Shown here piece by piece: positions 23,617 through 31,764 of a DNA stretch of 64,000 nt. The translations under genes were made by a program, and so were the position numbers. Each line of letters starts with the position of its first letter. Positions within the stretch are counted from its first letter, which is position 1. The notes under the pieces are model-generated. The model did no database searches. It was given only the letters and a program-made list of their open reading frames with translations, and was not told where the DNA came from. The stretch is from JAVJUS01 sp040220455 (GTDB lineage: Bacteria; Pseudomonadota; Alphaproteobacteria; DSM-16000; Inquilinaceae): the NCBI GenBank assembly GCA_040220455.1, contig JAVJUS010000075.1, positions 1 to 64,000 of the forward strand. The letters are read 5' to 3'.

Positions 23617-26600
23617 GCCCGCGCCAGCCCTTCCGCACGGCGTCCCACGGCCTGATCGACCGCGACCGGACGATCGGCTTCACCTTCGACGGCCGTCAGA
23701 TGACCGGCCATCCGGGCGACACGCTCGCCTCGGCGCTGCTCGCCAACGGCGTGCATCTGGTCGGGCGCGGGTTCAAGTACCACCGGCCGCGCGGCATCGT
23801 CAGCGCCGGGCCGGAGGAGCCGAGCGCCCTGGTCCAGCTCGGCGGCGACCGGGCAGCGACCGACCCGAACATGCGCGCGACCCAGGTCGAGCTGTTCGAT
23901 GGCCTGGTGGCGTCGAGCCAGAACCGCTGGCCGTCGCTCCAGCGCGACATCGGTGCGATCAACGACGTGCTCTCGCCGCTGTTCCCGGCCGGCTTCTACT
24001 ACAAGACCTTCATGTGGCCGGCCTCGATGTGGTCGACCTACGAGAAGGGTATCCGCCGCGCCGCCGGGCTGGGCCGCGCGCCGGAGGCGCCGGACCCGGA
24101 CCGCTACGACCAGATGCACCTGCGGGCCGACGTGGTGGTGATCGGCGGCGGCGTCGCGGGCCTGGCCGCGGCGCTGGCGGCCGGGCGGACCGGCGCGCGT
24201 GTGGTGCTGGTCGACGAGCAGTCCCGGCTCGGCGGTTGGGCCCTGGCGGAAGGCGAGGCCGGGGCGGTGATCGACGGCCTTCCGGCCCGTCTCTGGGCCG
24301 AGCGCGCGGCGGCGGAGCTCGAAAGCCTGGCGGACGTTCGCGTCCTGACCCGCACCACCGCGTTCGGCTACTACCACCACAACTACCTCGGTCTTCTGGA
24401 GCGGGTCTCGGACCACCTGGCGCCCGGCGAGCGGCCGGCGGAGGCGCCGCGCCAGCGGCTTTGGAAGGTGCGCGCGGGCCGGGTCGTGCTCGCCACCGGA
24501 TCGATCGAACGCATGCTGGTCTTCCCGGAGAACGACCGGCCGGGGATCATGCTGGCCGGCGCCGCGCGGGCCTATGCCAACCGCTGGGGCGTGGTCCCGG
24601 GCCGACGGGCGGTGGTGCTGACCAACAACGACACCGCCTATGCCGCGGCGACGGACCTTGCGGCCGCCGGCGTCGATGTGGAGGCGATCGTCGACCTGCG
24701 CGAGGCGCCGGCCGGCCCGCTCGTCGACCGGGCGCGGGCCGCCGGGATCGAGATCCTGGCCGGCCGCACCATCGTGGCGACGGAGGGCCGGCACCGGGTC
24801 CACACGGTCCAGGCCATGCGCCTCGATGCCGAAGGCACGGGCCTCGCCGGCCGGGACGCCCGGGTGATCGCCTGCGACCACCTGCTCGTCTCCGGCGGCT
24901 GGAACCCGACGGTGCATCTGTTCTCCCAGTCGCGCGGCAAGCTGCTGTGGGACGAGGCGCGGGCGACCTTCAAGCCGGGCCCGTCCTTCCAGGCCGAACG
25001 GTCGGCCGGCGCCTCGGCCGGCGCCGAGGGCTTCGCCGAGGCGATCGCCCAGGGCTTCGCGGCCGGGGCGGAAGCCGCCACCGAGGCGGGCTTCGCCGCC
25101 TCGGCGCCGGACTGCCCGGCGGTCGAGGAGCCCGGCCTGTCGCCCCAGCGCAATCTCTGGCTGCTGCCGGCGGACCGCTCGCCCGGCCGGGTCAAGGCCT
25201 TCGTCGATTTCCAGAGCGACGTGACGGCCAAGGACCTGAAGCTGGCGCTGCGCGAAGGCTATACCTCGATCGAGCACGTCAAGCGCTACACCACGACGGG
25301 CATGGGCACCGACCAGGGCAAGATCGGCAACATCAACGCGCTCGGCATCGTCGCCGGCGTCCTCGGCACCGACATCCCGCAGGTCGGCGTCACCACCTTC
25401 CGGCCGCCCTACACGCCGGTCACCTTCGGCGCCATCGCCGGGCGCAAGACCGGGGCGCGCTTCGACGCGGTGCGCACGACGCCGCTGCATGCCTGGCATG
25501 TGGAAAAGGGCGCGGTGTTCGAGAATGTCGGCCAGTGGAAGCGCGCCTGGTACTACCCGAAGCCCGGCGAGGACCTGCACGCCGCGGTGGCGCGCGAGGC
25601 GAGGGCGGCGCGCACCGGCGTCGGCCTGCTCGACGCCACGACGCTGGGCAAGATCGACGTCCAGGGCCGCGACGCGGCGGAGTTTCTCAATCGCGTCTAC
25701 ACCAACGCGTGGTCCCTGCTCGGCGTCGGGCGGTGCCGCTACGGCCTGATGGCCGGCGAGGACGGCATGGTCATGGACGACGGCGTGACCGCGCGGCTGG
25801 GCGAGAACCACTTCCACATGACCACGACCACCGGCGGCGCGGCCAAGGTGATGCAGTGGCTGGAGGAATGGCGCCAGACCGAGTGGCCGGAGCTCAAGGT
25901 CCACCTGACCTCGGTGACCGAGCAGTGGGCGGTGATCTCGCTGTGCGGGCCGAACAGCCGGGCGCTGATGGGGCGGCTGACCGACGACATCGACCTGTCG
26001 CCGGAGGCGTTCGGATTCATGGAGTTCCGCGAGGGCCACGTCGCCGGCGTTCCGGCGCGGGTGTTCCGCATCAGCTTCACCGGCGAGCTCAGCTACGAGA
26101 TCAACGTTCCGGCCTCCTACGGTCTCGCGGTCCTGCGCGCGGTCGAGACGGCCGGCCGGGATCTGGACCTGACGCCCTACGGCACGGAAACGATGCATGT
26201 CCTGCGCGCCGAGAAGGGCTTCATCATCGCCGGCCAGGACACCGACGGCACCGTCACGCCCCACGATCTGGACATGGACTGGGCCGTGTCGAAGAAGAAG
26301 GACTTCCTGGGCAAGCGCTCGCTGTCGATCGCCGACATGCAGCGCGACGACCGCAAGCGACTGGTCGGTCTGCTGACCGAGGATCCGTCCGTGGTGCTGG
26401 AGGAGGGCGCGCACCTGATCGGGACCGCAACGGTGCCGGCGCCGCCGGTGCCGATGCTGGGCCACGTCACCTCGAGCTACTGGAGCCCGAACTGCGGCCG
26501 GTCGATCGCGCTCGCCCTGGTCAAGGGCGGCGAGGCGCGCAAGGGCGAGCGGCTGTGGGTCGCGATGCCGCTGGGCAAGCCGCACGAGAACAGGGGCTGG

Positions 26601-26699
26601 CGCACGATCCCGGTGACGGTGACCGACACCGTCTTCTTCGACCCCGAAGGGACGCGGCTTAACGGCGTCGACACGGCGCCGGCGGTGGCGGCGGAATAG
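23613..26699 (+). CDS. soxA: Sarcosine oxidase, alpha subunit
   Basis: 1028 residues from ATG 23613, the normal size. Domains in order: an N-terminal 2Fe-2S-ferredoxin-like fold without an obvious cluster motif (TLASALLANGVHLVGRGFKY, residues 1-110), an NAD-binding flavoprotein core beginning VVVIGGGVAGLAAALAAGRT (about 170) and continuing to residue 500, and a C-terminal aminomethyltransferase/folate domain (about 625-1020, starting near HVEKGAVFENVGQWKRAW). NAD stays bound structurally in this subunit and tetrahydrofolate binds in the last domain. It overlaps soxD by four bases and is followed after 29 bases by soxG. Confidence 0.95.
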   Translation: MSPRQPFRTASHGLIDRDRTIGFTFDGRQMTGHPGDTLASALLANGVHLVGRGFKYHRPRGIVSAGPEEPSALVQLGGDRAATDPNMRATQVELFDGLVASSQNRWPSLQRDIGAINDVLSPLFPAGFYYKTFMWPASMWSTYEKGIRRAAGLGRAPEAPDPDRYDQMHLRADVVVIGGGVAGLAAALAAGRTGARVVLVDEQSRLGGWALAEGEAGAVIDGLPARLWAERAAAELESLADVRVLTRTTAFGYYHHNYLGLLERVSDHLAPGERPAEAPRQRLWKVRAGRVVLATGSIERMLVFPENDRPGIMLAGAARAYANRWGVVPGRRAVVLTNNDTAYAAATDLAAAGVDVEAIVDLREAPAGPLVDRARAAGIEILAGRTIVATEGRHRVHTVQAMRLDAEGTGLAGRDARVIACDHLLVSGGWNPTVHLFSQSRGKLLWDEARATFKPGPSFQAERSAGASAGAEGFAEAIAQGFAAGAEAATEAGFAASAPDCPAVEEPGLSPQRNLWLLPADRSPGRVKAFVDFQSDVTAKDLKLALREGYTSIEHVKRYTTTGMGTDQGKIGNINALGIVAGVLGTDIPQVGVTTFRPPYTPVTFGAIAGRKTGARFDAVRTTPLHAWHVEKGAVFENVGQWKRAWYYPKPGEDLHAAVAREARAARTGVGLLDATTLGKIDVQGRDAAEFLNRVYTNAWSLLGVGRCRYGLMAGEDGMVMDDGVTARLGENHFHMTTTTGGAAKVMQWLEEWRQTEWPELKVHLTSVTEQWAVISLCGPNSRALMGRLTDDIDLSPEAFGFMEFREGHVAGVPARVFRISFTGELSYEINVPASYGLAVLRAVETAGRDLDLTPYGTETMHVLRAEKGFIIAGQDTDGTVTPHDLDMDWAVSKKKDFLGKRSLSIADMQRDDRKRLVGLLTEDPSVVLEEGAHLIGTATVPAPPVPMLGHVTSSYWSPNCGRSIALALVKGGEARKGERLWVAMPLGKPHENRGWRTIPVTVTDTVFFDPEGTRLNGVDTAPAVAAE

Positions 26700-26728
26700 A
26701 ACCGGCGAGCGAGGGCAGGGGAACCGTC

Positions 26729-27385
26729 ATGGACACGATCGTCACCGTCGATCCGACCGAGGCGCGTCGCACGCCGCTCGCCGATCGGCCCGCGCCGCGC
26801 CCGACTGGGCCGGAGCCGGCGATCCGGCTCGCCGAGATCGCGCATCTGGGCAAGCTGAACCTGCGCGGCGAGACCGGCGAGGACGAGGCCGGCGACCGGT
26901 CCTTCATGGCCGCCGTCGGCCGCGTGGCCGGGCTGGTCCTGCCGACCGACCCGATGACCGTGCGCGCGGTGGAAGGCGTCACGGCCCTCTGGCTCGGCCC
27001 CGACGAATGGCTGCTGACCACGCCGCCGGGCGCCGAGATCGACCTGAAGGCGAGGCTCGAGGAGCAGCTCGCCGGGCTGCACGCCGCCGTGGTCGACGTC
27101 ACCGACAACACGACGATCATCCGCCTGTCGGGCCCGCGCTCGCGCGACGTGCTGATGACGGCCTGCCCCCTCGACCTGCACGCCCGCGCCTTCGGCCCCG
27201 GCCAGGTCAAGGAGAGCGTCTTCGCCCATGTCGACGTGATCCTGCACCTGGTCGAGGAGCCGGAAGGCGCTGGCGAAAGGGGGGGCGCGGTCTTCGACCT
27301 GCACGTCCGCCGCAGCTTCGCCGACTACGTATGGGACCGCCTGGAGGACGCCGCCCGGCCCTGGGGCGGTGCGGTGGCGGGGTAG
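26729..27385 (+). CDS. soxG: Sarcosine oxidase, gamma subunit
   Basis: 218 residues from ATG 26729, with GGCAGGGGA upstream. The gamma subunit has a partial aminomethyltransferase-like fold. VTALWLGPDEWLLTTPPG and VDVTDNTTIIRLSGPRSRDV are diagnostic, and FDLHVRRSFADYVWDRLEDA closes the protein. It completes the BDAG order of the operon. No glyA, purU or folD follows, which in some genomes are linked to sox. Confidence 0.93.
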   Translation: MDTIVTVDPTEARRTPLADRPAPRPTGPEPAIRLAEIAHLGKLNLRGETGEDEAGDRSFMAAVGRVAGLVLPTDPMTVRAVEGVTALWLGPDEWLLTTPPGAEIDLKARLEEQLAGLHAAVVDVTDNTTIIRLSGPRSRDVLMTACPLDLHARAFGPGQVKESVFAHVDVILHLVEEPEGAGERGGAVFDLHVRRSFADYVWDRLEDAARPWGGAVAG

Positions 27386-27427
27386 GGAGCTCGCACGGCC
27401 CTGGCTTTCCACGGGCTGTCGGTTGCC

Positions 27428-27496
27428 CAGCGCCGCAAGGCGCTGCGCAACGGCCGGGCCGGCGCGGTCGCGCACGGCCTCGCGGCCGTGGGCGAC
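27428..27496. terminator. Paired hairpins after soxG, REP-like second copy
   Basis: Two stem-loops in a row. CAGCGCC-GCAA-GGCGCTG lies at 27428-27445. GTCGCGCACGGCC-TCGC-GGCCGTGGGCGAC (one mismatch) lies at 27467-27496. The second is the inverted counterpart of the element at 21712-21741 upstream of soxB. Its position between soxG and the convergent HEPN gene fits a two-way transcription stop. Confidence 0.55.
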
Positions 27497-27554
27497 CTGC
27501 GCGCGCCCATGATCGCTCCGGCTCGCGGCCGCGCCGCGGGCCGAATCCGCGGAG

Positions 27555-27973
27555 TCACCGCACGATCAGCGTGGCTTCGGCCCAGGCCGCGAAAGCCTCG
27601 AGGCGATGGAGCATCGCCTGCGCCTGCTCGAGCCGCCCGAAGGTGGCACCAACTGGACTTCGTCCTTGCGCTCCAGGATGGCGCGGACATTCGTGATTTG
27701 CGCGCGCGGGAGTTCGTTGCCCAAGACATCGCGCAGAAGGCCGAGCGCCGCTTGGTGATCCTTCTGGTTGATCAACCCGCGCCGCCGAGCGGTCAGAGCG
27801 TCGACATAGGCGATCGTCGCGTTGACGATCTGGGACATCGCCGGGTTGAGGCTCTGCGCTCCGTCCGCGAGCGCCATCGCGTCGCGCGCCGACTGCAGAT
27901 AGGCCCGGGCGTTGTGCAGCCGCCCCTCGGCGAAGGCGCTGTCGACCTGTCGGGTCGCGCCGCGACGCGTCAT
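27555..27973 (-). pseudogene. HEPN-domain protein with a frameshift (toxin half of HEPN/MNT)
   Basis: From ATG 27973 the frame reads as a HEPN-type helical protein (RLHNARAYLQSARDAMALAD, IVNATIAYVDALTARRRGLI, NQKDHQAALGLLRDVLG, RAILERKDEVQ). As written it then turns into Ser/Arg/Pro-rich text and stops at 27566. Shifting one base near 27648-27654 restores a sensible end, GATFGRLEQAQAMLHRLEAF followed by AAWAEATLIVR and a TGA at 27555-27557, as HEPN proteins usually finish. So either the gene is broken by a one-base loss or the sequence has an error. It lies 10 bases after the MNT gene, as in known HEPN/MNT toxin-antitoxin pairs where HEPN is the RNase toxin. Confidence 0.7.
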
Positions 27974-27983
27974 CGGCCGGGTC

Positions 27984-28637
27984 CTATTGCGACCGTCGCG
28001 GCGCTGACGGTGCCGGTCCGGCGACGGCCGCCGGCGCCGGACCGGTGAGGGCGATCGCCTCGGCGGCCAGGGCGCTCCACCAGGGATCGTTTTCGGCGAC
28101 GAGCCGGTCGATGTCCGCCGGGCCCAGGGCGACGAGCGATATCGTCAGCTTCTGCCGATCCTCGACCGCTCGCAGGCAGTTGCGGGCCCGGTCCTCGGCC
28201 TCATCCGGATCCGGCCACAGGATCGCCAGGTCCAGATCGCTGCCCGGCCGATCCTCGCCCCGCGCGACACTGCCATAGAGCCAGGCCGCCGTGGCGCCGG
28301 TGTTCTCGGCGATGCCCCGGATCTCGTCGAGGATCGAATGGAAGCGTCGATCTTCCGCGCGGCACAGGGCGACGATCTCCGGCACCAAAGGGTGGTCAAA
28401 ACGGACCGCGAACCGGCGCGATCGCCCCTGCCCGTGGCCTTCCACGACTCCTTGGTCGATCAGGGTTTCCAGGTTGGCGGCGACGTTCGAGCGCGCGAGG
28501 CGTGTCGCCGCCATCAACTCCCCGGTCGAGAGCGACCCGCCATGGCGGGCGAGCTCGCCTATGACGCGTACGGCCCCTGTTTGACCGAACAGGCTCGCCA
28601 TCGGGCGCCTTAGGTAGCTGAGCGGGCGTGGTATCAT
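27984..28637 (-). CDS. Minimal nucleotidyltransferase fused to a winged helix (antitoxin-like)
   Basis: 217 residues from ATG 28637, or 205 from ATG 28601, which has AAGG five bases upstream and may be the real start. Residues 15-85 form a winged helix (GAVRVIGELARHGGSLSTGE, RLARSNVAANLETLIDQGVV). Residues 105-200 form a nucleotidyltransferase with the motif WLYGSVARGEDRPGSDLDLA. MNT partners of HEPN toxins neutralise them, in characterised systems by adding AMP to a HEPN tyrosine. Here the winged helix would let the antitoxin repress its own promoter, in line with the palindrome next to the start. Confidence 0.82.
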   Translation of the reverse strand: MIPRPLSYLRRPMASLFGQTGAVRVIGELARHGGSLSTGELMAATRLARSNVAANLETLIDQGVVEGHGQGRSRRFAVRFDHPLVPEIVALCRAEDRRFHSILDEIRGIAENTGATAAWLYGSVARGEDRPGSDLDLAILWPDPDEAEDRARNCLRAVEDRQKLTISLVALGPADIDRLVAENDPWWSALAAEAIALTGPAPAAVAGPAPSAPRRSQ

Positions 28638-28638
28638 G

Positions 28639-28682
28639 ATAACGCCTATACATAGTCTCTATCGACTATGTATAGGCGTTAT
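28639..28682. promoter_or_regulatory. 19-bp perfect inverted repeat at the MNT/HEPN promoter
   Basis: Arms ATAACGCCTATACATAGTC (28639-28657) and its exact reverse complement (28664-28682) enclose a 6-base spacer. It abuts the first possible ATG of the MNT gene and lies 38 bases before the second. It is much richer in A and T than its surroundings and contains TATACT/TATGTAT-like promoter bases. The natural reading is an operator for the winged-helix antitoxin. Confidence 0.75.
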
Positions 28683-28725
28683 TCAATTCCCGATCAAGGT
28701 CGCTGGCCGGTTCGCAGAATTGCGA

Positions 28726-28758
28726 GAAAAAGGCCCCGGCGCGGTCGCAGCCGGGGCC
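28726..28758 (-). terminator. Rho-independent terminator of the ClpP-like gene
   Basis: A perfect 9-bp stem GGCCCCGGC/GCCGGGGCC (28732-28740 and 28750-28758). On the minus strand it is followed at once by TTTTTC, 52 bases past the ClpP-like stop. Confidence 0.8.
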
Positions 28759-28809
28759 GTCGTCCGATCCCGCAACGATGTCGGGCGGTCGCAGCAGCGC
28801 TCGTGCCGC

Positions 28810-29442
28810 CTACACCACCTCGGTCATCGAGTTCACGACCTTGCCGACCAGGCCGTAGCTCTTCGCTTCCTCGGCCGACATCCAGAAGTTCCGGTCGGTG
28901 TCGGTCTCGATCTTCTCGTAGCTCTGGCCGGTGGCGTCGGCGAGGATGCGGTTGATGCGCTCGCGCATCTTGACGATCTCCTGCGCCTCGATGCCGATGT
29001 CGACGGCCGGCCCGCGCACGCCGCCCATGGGCTGGTGCAGCAGGAAGCGGGTGTTGGGCAGGCAGAACCGGTTCTCGAGCTTGGCCGAGGCGTAGATCAG
29101 CGCGCCGGCCGAGGCGACCCAGCCGGTGCCGATCATCTTCACCTCCGGCTTGATGAACCGGATCATGTCGTAGATCGTGTCGCCGCTCTCCACATGGCCG
29201 CCGGGCGAGTTGACGACGACCTTGATCGGGTCGTCCGACGCCGCGGACAGGGCCAGGAGCTGGGCGGTGACGTCGCGGGCGAGGCGCATGTCGATCTCGC
29301 CGAAGATCATCACCGTGCGGGCCTCGAACAGCCGCTGAGCCATCATCGCGAACGGCGTATCCTGCTTGCGCTCGCGGGTCTCGTCGGGCTCCTCGTCGAG
29401 GCGGGCGGGAATCCGCCCCGTCGGGTCCATCTCGCGGGTCAT
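28810..29442 (-). CDS. ClpP-like serine protease
   Basis: 210 residues from ATG 29442 (MTREMDPTGRIPARLD), chosen for GGAAGGA eight bases upstream. The frame is open to 29532, but that part is Arg-rich and unlike the family. The fold is clear: FGEIDMRLARDVTAQLLAL, IKVVVNSPGGHVESGDTIYD, the nucleophile serine in GWVASAGALIYAS, the histidine in FLLHQPMGG, and the acid in the TDTDRNFWMSAEEAKSYGLV stretch. It is a ClpP peptidase paralogue rather than the usual clpP next to clpX: no Clp ATPase is adjacent, and ASAGA replaces ASMGA. It presumably degrades unfolded or tagged proteins with a Clp ATPase supplied from elsewhere. Confidence 0.85.
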   Translation of the reverse strand: MTREMDPTGRIPARLDEEPDETRERKQDTPFAMMAQRLFEARTVMIFGEIDMRLARDVTAQLLALSAASDDPIKVVVNSPGGHVESGDTIYDMIRFIKPEVKMIGTGWVASAGALIYASAKLENRFCLPNTRFLLHQPMGGVRGPAVDIGIEAQEIVKMRERINRILADATGQSYEKIETDTDRNFWMSAEEAKSYGLVGKVVNSMTEVV

Positions 29443-29621
29443 GCGCTCCATCCTTCCATCGCCGGGGCGCCGGCATCCGACCGGCGCGGGCTGTCTCCGG
29501 CCGGTCCTAGCGCGGATTCGACCGCCGTTCAATGAGCGGCGAGTCGCGCGCCGGCGCGACCGGCTGGCACGGGTCTTGATATGGTGGCCGCGCCGCCATG
29601 GAGGAGAGGGGAGCCCCGCCG

Positions 29622-30431
29622 ATGATCGCCACGCGCCCGCGCCGCTACTGGCACGAGTTGACCACCAAGGACTTCGCCGCGCTGGACGCCGAGCGGACGA
29701 TCGCCGTCCTGCCCGTCGCCGCCATCGAGCAGCACGGCCCGCATCTGCCGGTGTGGGTCGACGACCGGATCAATCGCGGCATCCTCGACGCCGCGCTCGC
29801 GGCCATGCCCGACGACCTGGCGGTCCTGGTGCTGCCTGCCCAGCACGTGGGCAAGTCGGACGAGCACGACGCCTTTCCGGGCACGCTCAGCCTGTCGGCG
29901 GAAACCCTGATCCGCGTCTGGTCGGAGATCGGGGAGAGCGTCTGGCGCGCCGGGGTGCGCAAGCTCGTCCTGTTCAACAGCCATGGCGGCCAGCCCCAGG
30001 TTTCCGAGATCGTCGCGCGGGACCTGCGCGTGCGTCTGGGCATGTTCGTCGTCTCGGTCCACTGGGGCCGCCTCGGCGTGCCGGAAGGTCTCTTCTCGAA
30101 GGAGGAGGAGATCCACGGCATCCACGGCGGCGGCATCGAGACGGCGATGATGATGCACCTCGCCCCCGACCTGGTGGTCGAGGCCGAACGCCGGAACTTC
30201 CCGCCGATCTCGATCGAGATGGCGCGCGACTACGTCCACCTGATGCCGGAAGGCAATGTCAGCTTCGGCTGGCAGGCCCAGGACCTGAACCCGGCCGGCG
30301 CCTGCGGCGACGCCTCGGATGCCGACGCCGAGCGGGGCCGCCAGCTTGTCGAGCACGCGGCGGCGGAGCTGGTCAATCTGCTCCAGGACGTCGACCGGTT
30401 TCCTCTGGGAGCGCTCAACGACCACGTGTAG
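29622..30431 (+). CDS. Creatininase family amidohydrolase
   Basis: 269 residues from ATG 29622, with GGAGAGGGGAG upstream. The family hydrolyses cyclic or acyclic amide bonds with two metal ions: creatininase, MftE-type peptidase, and ring-opening amidases in riboflavin/F420 and guanine routes. Ligand residues are visible in AAIEQHGPHLPVWVDD, LFNSHGGQPQVSE and HGGGIETAMMMHL. It precedes an ABC importer and a deaminase-like amidohydrolase on the same strand, separated by a 276-base gap. The context suggests a small nitrogenous ring compound as substrate, but the exact one cannot be read. Confidence 0.85.
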   Translation: MIATRPRRYWHELTTKDFAALDAERTIAVLPVAAIEQHGPHLPVWVDDRINRGILDAALAAMPDDLAVLVLPAQHVGKSDEHDAFPGTLSLSAETLIRVWSEIGESVWRAGVRKLVLFNSHGGQPQVSEIVARDLRVRLGMFVVSVHWGRLGVPEGLFSKEEEIHGIHGGGIETAMMMHLAPDLVVEAERRNFPPISIEMARDYVHLMPEGNVSFGWQAQDLNPAGACGDASDADAERGRQLVEHAAAELVNLLQDVDRFPLGALNDHV

Positions 30432-30707
30432 ACGGAGGGGGAGATCCCGCTGACCGAGAAATGCACACGGTTTGGGCAGCCCGCGTCCCGGGTGCCCGCC
30501 GTGAGGCACGCTCGGGCATGCTGGCGCCACGTGCCCGCCGGGCCGGCCTTCCTCGCCGGGCGCGTGGAGAAGTTGGTACGGCTCTTGCTGATCCGCCGTA
30601 CGACGCCAGGCGCGCCCGCTGTCGTTCCAAGCGAGGTCGGCCGAAGCGAGATCGACGCTGCGCGGCGCCGGCCCGAGGTGCAGTGTAGAACGGAGCACGA
30701 AGCCGCC

Positions 30708-31730
30708 ATGACGCAGATCCCCGCCATCCGTCCCGCGATCGTCGACACCGCCAGGGCCGCCCTCGTGGCGCTCGCCATCGGCGCCGCCGCGCCGGCCGCC
30801 GCGCAGACCGAGATCGTCTACGCCACCGACTGGCTGGCCCAGGCCGAGCACGGCGGCATGTACCAGGCCGTCGCGACCGGGCTCTACGAGAAGTACGGCC
30901 TCGACGTCGAGATCAAGATGGGCGGGCCGCAGATCGACAACCAGCAGCTCCTGGCCGCCGGGGCGATCGACATGGGCACCGGCTCCAACAGCTTCTTTCC
31001 GCTGAACCTGGTCCAGGCCGGCGCCGATGTCCGGGCGGTCATGGCCATGTTCCAGAAGGACCCGCAGGTCCTGATGTCCCATCCGCGCGACGATGTCGGC
31101 TCGATCGAGGACATGCAGGGCATGCCCATCATGATCGCCAACTCGTCGATCAACACGTTCTGGGTCTGGCTCCAGTCCAAGTACGGCTTCACCGACGACC
31201 AGATCCGGCCCTACACCTTCAACATGGCGCCGTTCCTGGTCGACGACACGGCGATCCAGCAGGGCTACCTGTCTTCCGAGCCGTACCTGGTGGAGAAGGA
31301 GGGCATCGAGCCGGAGGTCTACCTGCTCGCCGACTCCGGCTACCCGTCCTACAGCTCCCTTGCGCTGGCGCCGGCCGCCCTGATCGAGGAGAGCCCGGAG
31401 GTCGTCGAGGGCTTCGTCAAGGCGACGATCGAGGGCTGGGTCAGCTATCTCTACGGCGACCCGTCGCCGGCCAACGCCCTGATCATGGACGACAACCCGG
31501 ACATGACCGAGGACACGATCGCCTACGGCATCGAGAAGATGAAGGAATACGGTATCCTGACCGAGGGCGACGCCGCGACCATGGGCATCGGCGCGATGAC
31601 CGACGAGCGGTGGGAGACCTTCTACTCGGTCATGGCGGAGAACGGCGTCTATCCGGAAGACCTGGACTACACGGCGGCCTACACGCTCGACTTCGTCAAC
31701 GAGGGCTACGGCCTGGACATGATGGAGTAG
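30708..31730 (+). CDS. NitT/TauT-type ABC substrate-binding protein (NMT1/THI5-like)
   Basis: 340 residues from ATG 30708. A signal peptide ends in AAAPAAAQT (about residue 33). The mature protein starts EIVYATDWLAQAEHGGMYQA, then shows VATGLYEKYGLDVEIKMGGP, LLAAGAIDMGTGSNSFF, MQGMPIMIANSSINTFW and AIQQGYLSSEPYLVEKE, the pattern of NMT1/THI5-like binding proteins for pyrimidine precursors, sulfonates or related solutes. It is the first gene of an importer operon (binding protein, ATPase, permease, amidohydrolase). Confidence 0.9.
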   Translation: MTQIPAIRPAIVDTARAALVALAIGAAAPAAAQTEIVYATDWLAQAEHGGMYQAVATGLYEKYGLDVEIKMGGPQIDNQQLLAAGAIDMGTGSNSFFPLNLVQAGADVRAVMAMFQKDPQVLMSHPRDDVGSIEDMQGMPIMIANSSINTFWVWLQSKYGFTDDQIRPYTFNMAPFLVDDTAIQQGYLSSEPYLVEKEGIEPEVYLLADSGYPSYSSLALAPAALIEESPEVVEGFVKATIEGWVSYLYGDPSPANALIMDDNPDMTEDTIAYGIEKMKEYGILTEGDAATMGIGAMTDERWETFYSVMAENGVYPEDLDYTAAYTLDFVNEGYGLDMME

Positions 31731-31764
31731 CAGGCGGCCGCGCGATTGGAGCGATCCCGGCGAT

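Noticed and set aside
23478..26585. Antisense frame of over 1000 codons opposite soxA
   Set aside because: soxA matches its family along the full length; the opposite frame is Arg/Gly/His-rich and has no recognisable domain.
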